A stretch of 64,000 nt of DNA, taken from assembly GCA_018105865.1 (NCBI GenBank), contig CM030848.1:5921301-5985300 (forward strand). Direction: 5' to 3'. The position numbers and the translations under genes are program-made. Every line of letters starts with the position of its first letter. Positions within the stretch are counted from its first letter, which is position 1. Below, one piece after another: positions 34,301 to 44,646 of this stretch. The notes below the pieces were generated by a model, which had not been told where the DNA came from, searched no databases, and worked only from the letters and a program-made list of their open reading frames with translations. Origin of the DNA: Metaphire vulgaris (lineage: Eukaryota > Annelida > Clitellata > Crassiclitellata > Megascolecidae).

Positions 34301-37300
34301 CTAGTGAATAAAATACAAATATTTAACTGAATAAAACAAAATAACCACTAGGTAGAGTGTATTTACAAACTGAAAAATCTTACACTTTCGTTGCATCACA
34401 TTTCTGACCATCTCGTCTATGTTTTCCGTTTTTTCGGCATTTCACACTAACACCATCGATTGGCTAGAGCACAAAGACAATTTGATTCCCATACGCTGAG
34501 ATTTTCAAGTAAGCAGTTACAAGATAGAAAATGTCATGAGCTTCTGGTGGCAGCAATAAGTATACAACATTTAATGCTTTTTCAGTATTACATACAAGCT
34601 TACAACATTCTTTGTTTGAGATCAATTTCCTCATGCATACAGACAAATAAATATGCAGCAACTTAATCTTCCACACCACAAGCACACATTGAATATGCTT
34701 CTGTATTTTAAATAAAAAGTTTGTTATTCTAAATCAAAAATTTTGTTAAAATGATGAGTGGCCATCCCCGTTGGACCAGTTCTTAACTTCTGCATTAATA
34801 TTTCACTAAGATGCCAACAGAACCAAACGCTGCAAAAGATGATTGTATTTATGCCAGGAGTCGAGACATAAGATCAAACCTTAATAATCATAATGCAGCA
34901 CATGTAAAATCAATAAAAAAATATCTACGACATCAAGAGGTAGCTCATATACTATAAAAAAGGTAAAGGTACATTCCATAGGCTCAGTGCCCGTACGGAA
35001 AACCAAAGGGTTAGCGCCTTCACTTTTACATAGCAACGGCTGAATGAGGGCGGTTGCCAGCCTTTCCCTTGCCGCCTTTCCTTCCACCGAGTTAACACCC
35101 GATGTACTCATTCACAGCTGAATTGACCGGGGGCGCTTGGGACAGAAACAACCAAAAAGTTTCTGCCGCAGCCGGGAGTTGAACCACGGACCTCAAGATT
35201 GGCAGACCAGCGCGCTAACCAATGCTCCACCGCTCACCCACTCATATACTATAGAAATGTATTAATCAGAGCTACAACTACTGCTCTCAGGACATAGACA
35301 AAAGCAACATCTTGGCAGAGTAACAGCATAAATAAAACATAAACCTTATGCCTGGCTGAAGAAGATGAAGCACCACATTTCAAAGAGTGATTCTTGTTGG
35401 ACATATTGCCATCTTTCAAAGCACTTGTGTTGGCAATAGATGTTTCCTCAGTAACACTACATTCATCTTGTATGAACACTTTACTAAACTGATGAAGATG
35501 ACTAAACAATTCAACAAAATTTATCATAAATCAAACTTTCATTAACTCCAAAAGGTTCTAATTTTCGGTCCTAAAATCATGACTGCATAACAATTGAATT
35601 AATAGCTACAAGCATAACTCTTATTAAGAGACAAGCTTTAACCCATCTATCGCATCAGAAATCTCCTCCCCAAGTCTGTTCTTATTCAGTTAGCCAATGC
35701 ATTGGTATCTTGTCGCCTAGATTATTGCAATACCCTACTTTCGGCATCACAAATTCAAACATGCAGAAACTACAGAGTACAAAATTCCTTAGTTAGAGTC
35801 ATCGACATGTAGCCTATCATTAGTTTTGCTTTTCCTAACACTTTTTCAGTTATTTCATTAATTAAGGCACTATTATGTTCTTTTAATACTTTTATTATAA
35901 TGTACTCTTGTATGTTGCATGTAAACACTGTTGAGTTGAAATAAATCCATTATTACATTACATATCCAAAACTCCCAGATTCGAACATATAACTCCAGCT
36001 AGACAGTCCCTACATTGGCCTCCTATCAAATACCGAATTAATTATAAAATCTGTCTTTTAGTATTTAAAACCATGTTATATAATGAACCCTATTACCTTA
36101 AGATGCAACTTATCCCTCGACCTACTAATCATTCCACTAGGTATTCGGCAGGACTTTCATTTGTTGTTCCTTATTCTCGCACAGTCATTGGTACTAGTTG
36201 TTTTTCAGTGTGTGGCCCTAAGCTCTGGAATTCACTACCAACATCACTTCGTATAACTAACAATTTATCATCTTTCAGATCCGGTCTTAAAACACATCTG
36301 TTTGACTTGGCTTATTCCCCTTAGATTGCTCCCCTGCCGTTTCTGACTGATCTTTCCGGCTAGACCTGGCTCTAATTCTATTTGGATTCAGTGCACCATC
36401 GGATGATGCCTTGGACATTATGATAGTGGCGCCACAGAAATTGATTGATTGTTTGATTAATTGAACCCTTCACTGTTCATTACACTTTTACAAAACATTC
36501 TAAAAGCAATGGTGTCAATAAGCCAACTGGTGAACCACAGACCATATTTATTAGCACTTCACTTCTCTCTCGTCAACTTTCATTTCTAAAAGCATTCACC
36601 TAAAAGATTCATTTGACGATCAACTATGGACACACACTGCAACATCTGCAGCTACAATCTAATCCCCTAACCAGTGCACTCTGCAGATCCATTATATACT
36701 AAATATCAAACTGTTATATAAATTACACTGTCTTACTTTCCAAAATAATCACATACCGTAAAACCTGCAGTATGGAATTCATATAACAAGTGTTTCCTAG
36801 ATTTCTGAGCCCTGTTACACCAGCAATTGTGTGTCGACGTCTCTTGCCACGAGGCGTCCTTTCATCTTCACAATTTGCAGTAATCGCATTGACCTATAAT
36901 AGATAAATTATTAAATTATACGTTACATAATTTGAACAAACACTGATGTTATTCATCCAAAGAACCCCCCAAAATGCGTTTTGTGACTGACACAAATGCA
37001 GCTGCATAAAGGGAGAGCAAACAATTAAAAACACTTTACTTACTCATCAGTTTATTCATACATATTTAAATTAGATGCAATGGCAGAACTAATATTTGAA
37101 AACAGTAATTTGTGGGACTTCTCCAACAAGTCCTAATTTTTTTAGGTGATATAACACACCCCTTGGCAATGCTCAGTCAAGCTTCTCACAAAAATCACAT
37201 GTTAAAGCTACAAAAATCCACCAATCTTGACTAGTCGTCTAATACCTCTGGATATGCTGACACCCAAAACCAAAAATTCATTCTATTTGGCAATAATAAT

Positions 37301-40165
37301 ATAATAAAAGCAATAAAGCCAGACTTAAACACCTTAACATTAGCAAAAAAATTACATCAAATAATTTAGCACATATATTTATCACCAAAAAAATTGAGCT
37401 TCAGACTGATAAACATCGAATAACTAATCAAACAAAATGAAAAATAAAAATGGAAACTCATAATAAACTAGCAATATGGCAAAACCTAAGCTGTATAAAA
37501 AACTGTGAACCTGAGTTGAAGACACAGCTTTAGTTGACAGCTTCCATTTATTAAAGGCATTGGCAAGTAGATAATACCTAAAAATTCAAACAACATCATT
37601 TTAATGCCCAAAATGTCTTCTGCATTACAAAGTGATTTGATGGCATTGCTCACAAAGAATTAATCCAGTTTCTGTCAAACTACCTAAACAGACTTAAAGT
37701 AACAAACTTGTGATCAAAAGTGACTGTAAGACAATTCATAATTACCTTCTCAGCCAAAGATCGGCATACATAACATCTTCGTTGACATCAGAAAGTTGAC
37801 ACCTTCAAGACAAATGCAAACTTACAGACAAACTAATTAACAGTAATTAAACGCTCTTGACCCTAGCCTCCTATGACAATAGTGCTATATAAGTTAGCCC
37901 ATAACTAACTAACTAACTAACTAACTAGCTAACAGTACAGTAAATACTACTGTGAACTGATACTATTACAAGCCAAGAGTAATCAGAACTTTGAAAATTA
38001 AATCAGTTTCTATTATTCTCACAACTACTAATTAAATATTCAGACTTTCAGACCAAGTCTAATACGACATTAAAAAATTAACAAGGCAAACATTTTCAAC
38101 CATTCTCCAGATATGTGACAGCTTGTCACAATGCTTAATTCAATATTTTTAATACATGTAGATTGTATACTAAAAACTAAAGGAATCAAAAGGCAAATAC
38201 TCAGCAGCCTCTCAGTCAGATAAGCCGAGTCATTACATGAACAATTCAGAAGTGGGAAAGGGGTGAGATAAAGATATGGCATGATGTTGATATACTTATT
38301 TAATATATTAGCTGAGATGGCTGTGGGACGTATTAGATGTCTTAAGGGTGGCAGCCAGCAGTGAAGAACTACAAGAGATGGTAAATAGTAACTGTAATTG
38401 TAACAAAGAAACATTTGATTAATTAACACTGACAACATGATGATGATGATGATAACAGGCCAAATATCTTGCAAAATTGTCGTTGGGAATGGCAGGATTG
38501 AACAGGTTTACATACTCTGACCCAGTAATTACAAATGATGCAGACTGTCTTGTCAAAACTGAAACCAGCATAGCAGTTGAATCATGCCTCAGAGCTTCCT
38601 TAACCCCTTAACTGGAAAAATGGGATCCGGGATCCCCTTAACTGGGGATCCCAGATATATCCATCCATTTTACATTGAGTTACAGTTAAATATACGGCTA
38701 AGGGGTTAAAGACTTGGAAATAACTAGGAGGATGTCATCTTAGTATCAGTACTAACATAAGATTGTTCAAAGCACTGTTATGTCCAGGTGCAAAATATTA
38801 GCTAGAAACAGTAACATTAAAGAAGGAAGATGCATCAAAGCATTTGAAATGAGAGGCCTGGGACAGATCTTAGGAATTAAATGGATATAAAAGGAAAGAA
38901 ACGAATGTGCTTTAGGGAAAGCCGAAACAGAAGCAGATTTATGGGAAATGATTAAAAAAAGAGGAAACTACAGCTGTAATTCAGGCAACATCTCAGCACC
39001 ACCCTAATCAGATAATACAGCTCTAAAGTAAGAGAAGCCGTGAACTCCACCAATATTACTCCATTCTGTGTCTTAACGGGCTTCACTCCTCCTTATCATT
39101 TCAAGTGTTTGGATTGTGGCAGTCTAGGAAGACAACCTAATCCATTTAATATCGGGACTAAGATTTCGTAATTTTTTTTGAAACTGCTAAAATTGGATTG
39201 TTTGGCTCAAAATGACAATACCTTATTATCAATTCAGTATTTGTTTCCACCATTGACCATGGCCTCAATTTCACTAGTCTTTACTTTAACTCAGTAGCTA
39301 CTATCCTACTTATTTTCACACTTCTATAAATAATGGAGCACATTTATATGCATGCAAATGAAATAATGCTAAAAAAGAATAACACTTCAGATGCAACTAT
39401 AATTATTTTATACAATATATTTCTATACAAACAATGTATTTGGGCAATTATAAGTTACCGAGATGACAAAAGTAGCATAGATGTTGACCGCTGAACTCGA
39501 CTACTTCTGCGAAGAGAAACAGTGTTGTCTGCACTGCTACCATTGATCAACTGAACACCTGTTGCTTGAAGACAATTTCGTAAAATCTTGATATCACCAG
39601 CCACGTTGTCATTCAGAACATAATCACCACATTCATAGCTGCGTTTCAAAACCATTAACAATTGCACATCAGTAAAATGAAACAAGCAATACTTTGATGC
39701 TAAATGAATATGTTGGAATATCTTACTCCCAAAAAATTATTCTAAAGAGAAGAGTGTCAAAACTTCAAATTATTTATATATCATGTAAAAATTAAATGAA
39801 TATTCTTTAAAGCAAACTCTTAAACTGGTTAACTAATATTTTATACACAAAATAAATAATCATCTGCCTCAAAACAAACAGCATCTGCATGCTTAAAAAT
39901 ATCAAACAGAAGCTCACGATCATGTCTTGATTCCTTTTACCTTTTTTAATAACTAAAATTCTTTCCAAAGAATTTACTTTGAACTACTCATTTAAAATAT
40001 GTAATAAGAAGAGAACATGACAAAAACTGAGACACTAACCAGTAAACATATTTTTCCTTCACATCTATTGAAAGAGGATGCTTTATTTAAACAAAAGAAA
40101 CATAAAAATGGAATCATTGACATATTAATGGTAGTGCAAAATAAACACTCAAATAAACATAATTA

Positions 40166-40202
<37 letters not shown>

Positions 40203-41850
40203 CTTGGAGTCGAGGCCACAACTGTCGAGGCCAAGGCGAGGCCAAGGCCAGGAGGTCCGAGGCCAAGGCCAAGAGGTCCGAGGCCAAGGCCAAGGCCAAG
40301 AGGTCCAAGGCCAAGGCCAAGAGGTCCGAGGCCAAGGCCAAGGCCAGCAGGTCCGAGGCCAAGGCCAAGGCCAGCAGGTCCGAAGCCAAGGCCAAGGCCA
40401 AGGCCAGCAGATATTTGGCGTTTTTGGCCAAATTTTTAAGTACATTTTGCAAAATTTTTGACACATTTTTTGCACATTTTACATTTATTTATTTATTTGT
40501 TACATTATTTCTTCATTTCCTTGGAGCTACGCCCCTGCCCCCAAATGACGCCCCCGTTAAACATGAAGTCATGAAATAATGCAGAAGTGTTAAACTCTAC
40601 AGTTTAATCCACAGTTGGTTGCGTAGTTGGCAACTTGGAGGTTTAAGTTGAGGAGGGCCTACGAATATGAGAGTGCCCAGGGCCTACGAAGACCTTTAAA
40701 CGGCCCTGCAGTAGCCACCTCAGTGGAAGGGATGTACATGGACAGTGGGGTAAAATCCCCCCTTTCCCTGCAAATCGCGCGCTGATCAGGGCCAACACTC
40801 GATTTGGGCAGATTAAACGTCAAAATATTGAAATTTTGGGGGCCAAACAAGTGCTGGGCCCCCTACCCGAATTATTGGGTGCCCTGGCTCCTTATGGATT
40901 GGCGTCCATGGCAGTAAGGTCCAGTAACTACTACCAACCATGTTTTAAAAATACAATTAAAATACCTTTTGATGTTTTGTAGCTGTTTGCCAGTCTCGTG
41001 TTTTATATCCAGATGTTTCTTGAACCCACTTGAAGTTCCTCGAGTTTCACTTATTATTTCGCGACAATGCTTGCATTTCGCGGACCACTTTCTTTCATTT
41101 ATTATTTTGAAATCGGTGAAAGCAAACTTCAAAATGCTAGGCTCATTTGTGGCCATATTCTTTGCTTGCGTATTTTTACTTACAAACTTTAATAGCAATA
41201 GGTAGGCCTACAGCAGAGATTGCTGTCACTACGGCACCTTTTCTTTTCCAATTGCGATCAGTCTACAACCTCCTTAGCCTAAGCAGATGCAGCCTTGCAG
41301 GTGTCTCTGTTATACTTTAGAGACAATAAACCCCGGCCCCCTGTGAAGCCGCCGCTGTCTAGAACTGCTCTAAAATAGACGCCATATATCCATTTAGGTT
41401 CAAGCCTTTTAATACTTTTATTAGCAAGAAACCCAATTATCTGGTCCAAATGCCTACTTCAATCCCTGAGGCAATGTTCGCTTCAAACAATGTCAGCCTT
41501 GTCAATGCAAGCAACATAATTACAAGCTACTAGAGCAAGCAGGAATTCTCAGGGTCTACCGTTTGGATTGAACAGAGGACGTTTTGTTCAGATATTATTC
41601 GTCACTTCCAACATTTTGAATGCGCGATTTTCTTGTTTAATTCCATGGTGTGAGGGCTTGGCCTCGAGTACACAAGGCCGAGGACTTGTATCCCGAGGCC
41701 AAGGCCAAGGCCGAGGACTTGTACCCGAGGCCAAGGCCAGCAGGTCCGAGGCCAAGGCCAAGGACTTGTATCCCGAGGCCAAGGCCAAGGCCAGCGTCAC
41801 TTGGCCTCGAGGCGCCTCGAGGCCAAGGCCACGGCCTCGAGGACTCCAAG

Positions 41851-41905
<55 letters not shown>

Positions 41906-42709
41906 TCAATCATTTTTGCATTATGAAGCTCTGATATAACAAATTTATTAGTCATGTAAACTTGGTTTAAATCTCTGTTTGCATAAATGCTCCTAGTTAA
42001 CAATGACTTTTCAGTACCTTTGTGGCAAGATAATGTAGCTGTATGTGTTCATCTAAATACCGACCACAAGCCACATGAGAGCAACTCAAGCAAGCCTATC
42101 AACGACAAAGCAAAAACACATTGAAAATCTGCAAACACCAAATGAATCTCAGGTACAGTACATAAAGCACAATTCAGAAGCAACATCATCAGCAACAAAC
42201 AATCATGAACAGTTAATATTACTGGTAGAGAATTTCAAAACTTTCACAAAATTTCCAATCCTAAACTTCTACTGTTTCAACCATTATTTCTAATTAATTT
42301 ACTTCCTGAAACAACTTCAGGGTATATTAGAAAAGCATAGTTTGCCCTAATATGCATATCCTCAAACACATGTTTACTTCGGATTTATGGTTTCACTCAG
42401 TTAGAAAGTATACATTCTAAAGATTGGAACACATAAAGCAATTAGCACACGTGTAACATGAAAGATAAGCTATGTCTTATACTCATAAATCTTGTTTTCT
42501 TAAGGCTGTTATTATTCTAAACAGACACTTTATTTCCTCTATTGAAAAATGTTTTAATGTGAAGCACAAAAAGCTGTAAAATTATAAGACAATATCCAAA
42601 CCCAAATATTCTCTTTTGTTTCGCAAACAGGACATTTCCATTTCTGAGGATTGAGGATTGAATGATGATTGGACAGGCGAAACTTCTGAACATGACGACA
42701 ATTGTTCAT
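28090..42709 (-). CDS. USP44: USP44/USP49-type ubiquitin carboxyl-terminal hydrolase (15 exons found, one missing)
   Basis: Cysteine protease that removes ubiquitin from proteins; vertebrate USP44 and USP49 act in the nucleus on histone H2B and mitotic control. Exons on the minus strand: 42709-42602, 42095-42018, 40080-40040, 39638-39459, 37802-37746, 37577-37511, 36893-36757, 35501-35345, 34463-34384, 33970-33821, 33173-32999, 30854-30786, 30016-29908, 28868-28675, 28313-28090. All phases agree except between exon 11 and the exon at 30854. An N-terminal ZnF-UBP domain ([31 protein letters not shown]) precedes the USP core: [13 protein letters not shown] with catalytic Cys about residue 213, [34 protein letters not shown] with catalytic His, WVHCND and KAQAYIL. 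The exon for the zinc-ribbon CxxC and the [15 protein letters not shown] stretch was not located between 32999 and 30854, where LINE debris sits. Vertebrates have two co-orthologues, so the symbol is provisional. Confidence 0.93.
28675..28868 (-). CDS. USP44: USP44/49 exon 15 (catalytic His box)
   Basis: Acceptor ttgtag|, donor |gtaagt. Encodes [20 protein letters not shown], the USP His box. Confidence 0.97.
29175..29610 (-). mobile_element. LINE 3' end fragment in USP44/49 intron
   Basis: In reverse, decayed frame with [11 protein letters not shown], typical of the C-terminus of L2/CR1 ORF2. Copy of 17820-18115. Confidence 0.75.
29908..30016 (-). CDS. USP44: USP44/49 exon 14
   Basis: Acceptor ttgcag|, donor |gtaggg. 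Encodes [20 protein letters not shown]. Confidence 0.95.
30786..30854 (-). CDS. USP44: USP44/49 exon 13 (second CxxC of the zinc ribbon)
   Basis: Acceptor aaacag|, donor |gtaatt. Encodes [21 protein letters not shown]. It needs a phase-1 upstream exon that was not found. Confidence 0.92.
31205..31600. repeat. Dispersed repeat, copy A
   Basis: Same order of blocks as 54545-54955 (for example aactctaggataatagagca, then gagctaaaaaccc and ctttgaaccaagaactt). Confidence 0.75.
31600..32270 (+). mobile_element. Non-LTR retrotransposon reverse transcriptase fragment
   Basis: Reads YMDDIILI (the YxDD box), a stop, then [20 protein letters not shown] and TFPYLWSI. Frames are broken. In USP44/49 intron, opposite strand. 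Confidence 0.88.
32660..32900 (+). mobile_element. LINE C-terminal fragment
   Basis: Reads [20 protein letters not shown], like the post-RT domain of the same kind of LINE as 31600-32270. Confidence 0.7.
32999..33173 (-). CDS. USP44: USP44/49 exon 11
   Basis: Acceptor gatcag|, donor |gtaggc. Encodes [11 protein letters not shown] and VFQGELISQ. Confidence 0.93.
33635..33715. mobile_element. piggyBac-type MITE at TTAA (81 bp with duplications)
   Basis: TTAA at both ends; inner ends CCCTTTACCCGTT and its inverse with small changes. Confidence 0.75.
33821..33970 (-). CDS. USP44: USP44/49 exon 10 (QDAQEFL box)
   Basis: Acceptor tttcag|, donor |gttact. Encodes [20 protein letters not shown] and [16 protein letters not shown]. 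Confidence 0.96.
34127..34287. mobile_element. piggyBac-type MITE at TTAA
   Basis: TTAA flanks; ends CATGTTGAGCGCTGGGG and (reversed) CACGTTGACTGCGGCG. In USP44/49 intron. Confidence 0.7.
34384..34463 (-). CDS. USP44: USP44/49 exon 9
   Basis: Acceptor ctctag|, donor GAAAGT|gtaaga. Variable basic linker ([16 protein letters not shown]); placed by phase rather than strong homology. Confidence 0.7.
34958..35240 (-). mobile_element. tRNA-headed SINE, family 1-related copy
   Basis: On the minus strand: head with GGTTAGCGCGCTGG (A-box-like) and GTGGTTCAACTCCC (B-box). The tail has aaaggtaaaggtacattcc, shared with 19440. Confidence 0.75.
35345..35501 (-). CDS. USP44: USP44/49 exon 8
   Basis: Acceptor gtttag|, donor |gtttat. 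Encodes [11 protein letters not shown], then a variable Ser/Asn-rich insert as in USP44. Confidence 0.85.
35640..36465 (+). mobile_element. L2/CR1-type LINE 3' end
   Basis: Reads [26 protein letters not shown] and [20 protein letters not shown], the conserved end of ORF2, then a TGATTGATTG tail. Frames partly broken. In USP44/49 intron 7. Confidence 0.92.
36757..36893 (-). CDS. USP44: USP44/49 exon 7 (catalytic Cys box)
   Basis: Acceptor ttatag|, donor |gtatgt. Encodes [20 protein letters not shown], the USP Cys box. Confidence 0.96.
37511..37577 (-). CDS. USP44: USP44/49 exon 6 (67 nt)
   Basis: Acceptor ttttag|, donor |gttcac. Encodes [14 protein letters not shown], aligned with ILMGKIFRTWF. 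Confidence 0.82.
37746..37802 (-). CDS. USP44: USP44/49 exon 5 (57 nt)
   Basis: Acceptor ttgaag|, donor |gtaatt. Encodes [16 protein letters not shown], aligned with the LYTALWHRR block of human USP44. Confidence 0.82.
38600..38709. mobile_element. piggyBac-type MITE at TTAA, same family as 2096
   Basis: TTAA flanks; the left end (CCCCTTAACTGG) is partly duplicated in tandem; the core matches 2096-2175. Confidence 0.7.
39459..39638 (-). CDS. USP44: USP44/49 exon 4
   Basis: Acceptor acgcag|, donor |gtaact. Encodes [19 protein letters not shown], the end of the ZnF-UBP, then a Ser/Arg-rich linker. Confidence 0.93.
40040..40080 (-). CDS. USP44: USP44/49 exon 3 (ZnF-UBP, 41 nt)
   Basis: Between aataaag| and |gttagt. 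Encodes [13 protein letters not shown] and completes a Cys with the next exon, matching the SHPVALEVNEMYVFC region of human USP44. Confidence 0.88.
40160..40198. repeat. (TA)n microsatellite
   Basis: Left flank of the hAT relic; a matching TA run (41855-41903) flanks the right end. Confidence 0.95.
40199..41854 (-). mobile_element. hAT element relic with CAAGGC arrays and a BED zinc finger
   Basis: Ends CAGACTTGGAGTC and GACTCCAAGTCTG, next to (TA)n on both sides, so an 8-bp TATATATA duplication fits. Subterminal arrays of CAAGGC and CGAGGC units at 40215-40410 and 41660-41850. Between them, on the minus strand (41198-40930), a frame reads [18 protein letters not shown], then [15 protein letters not shown], a BED zinc finger (C2H2) as found at the N-terminus of hAT transposases. 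The catalytic part is missing. In USP44/49 intron 2. Confidence 0.82.
42018..42095 (-). CDS. USP44: USP44/49 exon 2 (ZnF-UBP)
   Basis: Between ttgatag| and |gtactg. Encodes [17 protein letters not shown]. Confidence 0.95.
42602..42709 (-). CDS. USP44: USP44/49 exon 1 (start, ZnF-UBP)
   Basis: Opens [12 protein letters not shown] and continues [14 protein letters not shown]. Ends after a Trp codon at |gtttgg. Confidence 0.9.
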
Positions 42710-43429
42710 TTTATCTAAAGTCCACCGTCAACCATCCACCATTCAATGACCCAAAACTAGAAACAAATAAGCATATCTGCTCAGTAATCATTGGAATACA
42801 GAAAAGTTACCTTCAGTGATAAAATGTCTAGATGGTTCATTTCAAACCGAAATGGATGACCCACTCAAATGAAATTTTTTTTAGCAAAACTACAGTTTCT
42901 ACGGTTCAAGTAGACATTTTAAATAATTTTAATAGTACAAGCATCGCCAAGTACAAGTAGTATTTATTTTCTAAAATGTATGTTTTTAATCACAGATAAT
43001 GCTTTGTGTATAAATAAGTCTCGATGTTCATCCAGTGAGTATGATCCATTGACATACATTTTAGAAAATAAATAAACAAGAAAAAAATAAAATGACAATA
43101 AAAAAGAAAAACATATTTGAAAGTCTACATCAGGAATCAAAATCCCAGGTATCTGTATGTAGCCACTTAAGGAACTGATTGATACTAGCTGGCTGAAATA
43201 CAAATGCCCATTGTCCTGATAAAGAAGCATGTCTAAACAAGCTTATTAAATAAGCTGAAAAAATACTGTAACAATTCTACAGTCACTGGATTTATTTTTA
43301 GTTACTTTACTTTAGTTTTGGGTTGCTCTTTTAAAAATGCCTCAAGTTCAGATCTCAATGTCAAATTCTGCAAGATCTTTTTGTAGAAGAAGAGAAAAAC
43401 AAACAATTTTAATTCAAACCTAAGATTCA

Positions 43430-43505
43430 TCCCAAGCGGGGGACTCGAACCCACAATTTCAGCATTGCCAGTCACCACACTACTCATTATGCTACTAGTC
43501 TTATA
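43430..43505 (-). mobile_element. tRNA-like SINE head
   Basis: On the minus strand, TAGCATAATGAGTAGTGTGG and GGGTTCGAGTCCCCC resemble A and B boxes. No clear acceptor stem, so not called as a tRNA gene. Confidence 0.5.
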
Positions 43506-43815
43506 GATAAGAGTCAAGTGTGATTGCTTAACATTCAGATTTTAAACTTAAAGTCATGCATCTAGTGATGGTCACAGCTGCCACTCATACCATACCTCTA
43601 GCTTGTATAAGCTTAGGTATGAATAACAATTGTCAACTAAAATTGAGGTAAATTGAGATAAGTAAAATGCCAAATCTAAAAATCTAATACTGCAAAAAAC
43701 AGCTACAGCGCAAAATTGATACAAAACAATTTTGCCCAGTACGTCACATTCATTTAACACAAAGCTTTCAAGTGATAATGCACATTACCCTTATCTGATC
43801 TGAAAGCGTTTAAAA

Positions 43816-44144
43816 CAGTGGTTCTCAAGCTGAGGTCTGCGGTCCCATAGGGGACTGCCAGGTGGTTTCATGGGGAACCCTAAAGGGATCACTTTCTCCA
43901 GATATCTCATCAACACCCAGAACACAAAACACACTGATGGCTCTAAGAGTGGTGATCCCTTTTGAATTTAAAAATGATGACTAAGATCTGTAATTTTCTG
44001 ATTAAATAATTGATTGACAAAACAAGTAGCCTATGTGTTAATTACAGTTAATTTTAAATTCAAATTTTATAAGGTCTGCAAGTCATCACAAAAATTTCTA
44101 AAGGGCCACCACATAAGAAATCTTTAAAAATTCGAGAACCGCTG
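43816..44144. mobile_element. hAT-type MITE with Charlie-like ends (329 bp)
   Basis: Ends CAGTGGTTCTCAAGCTG and TTCGAGAACCGCTG. Exact 8-bp duplication gtttaaaa at 43808-43815 and 44145-44152. Upstream of the USP44/49 start. Confidence 0.93.
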
Positions 44145-44646
44145 GTTTAAAACAATATAAAAGAATTGAGCAGCTCATAAGGCAAGGTGATATGAACCAC
44201 GCAACCAGGCCAGTTGAGAGAAACTCTGGGCCCCTGGGCAGAGCATTCACGGGCCCCTAAAAGTTTTAAAATTTTTATTTAAAAAGTCTTTCCTCAAAAA
44301 AGTCCAACAGTGTTTGAAAAATTAAAAATACATACGTCAAATGTGAAAAAGTGATGACCTGTTTTGTTTGTCAGACTTTTCAAGACGTTAAATACGTCAA
44401 TATACCTTCAGCACGCCCTCAACCATCTTCAGTGGCAGTGGGCCCCCTCCGCCATCTACACAGCGTTCATAATAATAAATAATACTGCAAGAAATAGCAT
44501 TATTGCCGACTCTCCTGGGCTCCCTACAGATTGCCGGACCCCAGGGCATTTGCCTCCCCCTCAGCAGACCTGCTCGCAACTGAAAGACGGAAAACCACCA
44601 AGAAGTCTGTTAAATCAAATAGCACAACGAAATTAAAAAACATCAT

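Noticed and set aside
40017..40475. Overlapping ORFs of Arg/Pro/Gly, Ala/Leu or Trp/Pro repeats
   Set aside because: They are frames of the CAAGGC array and (TA)n, not proteins.
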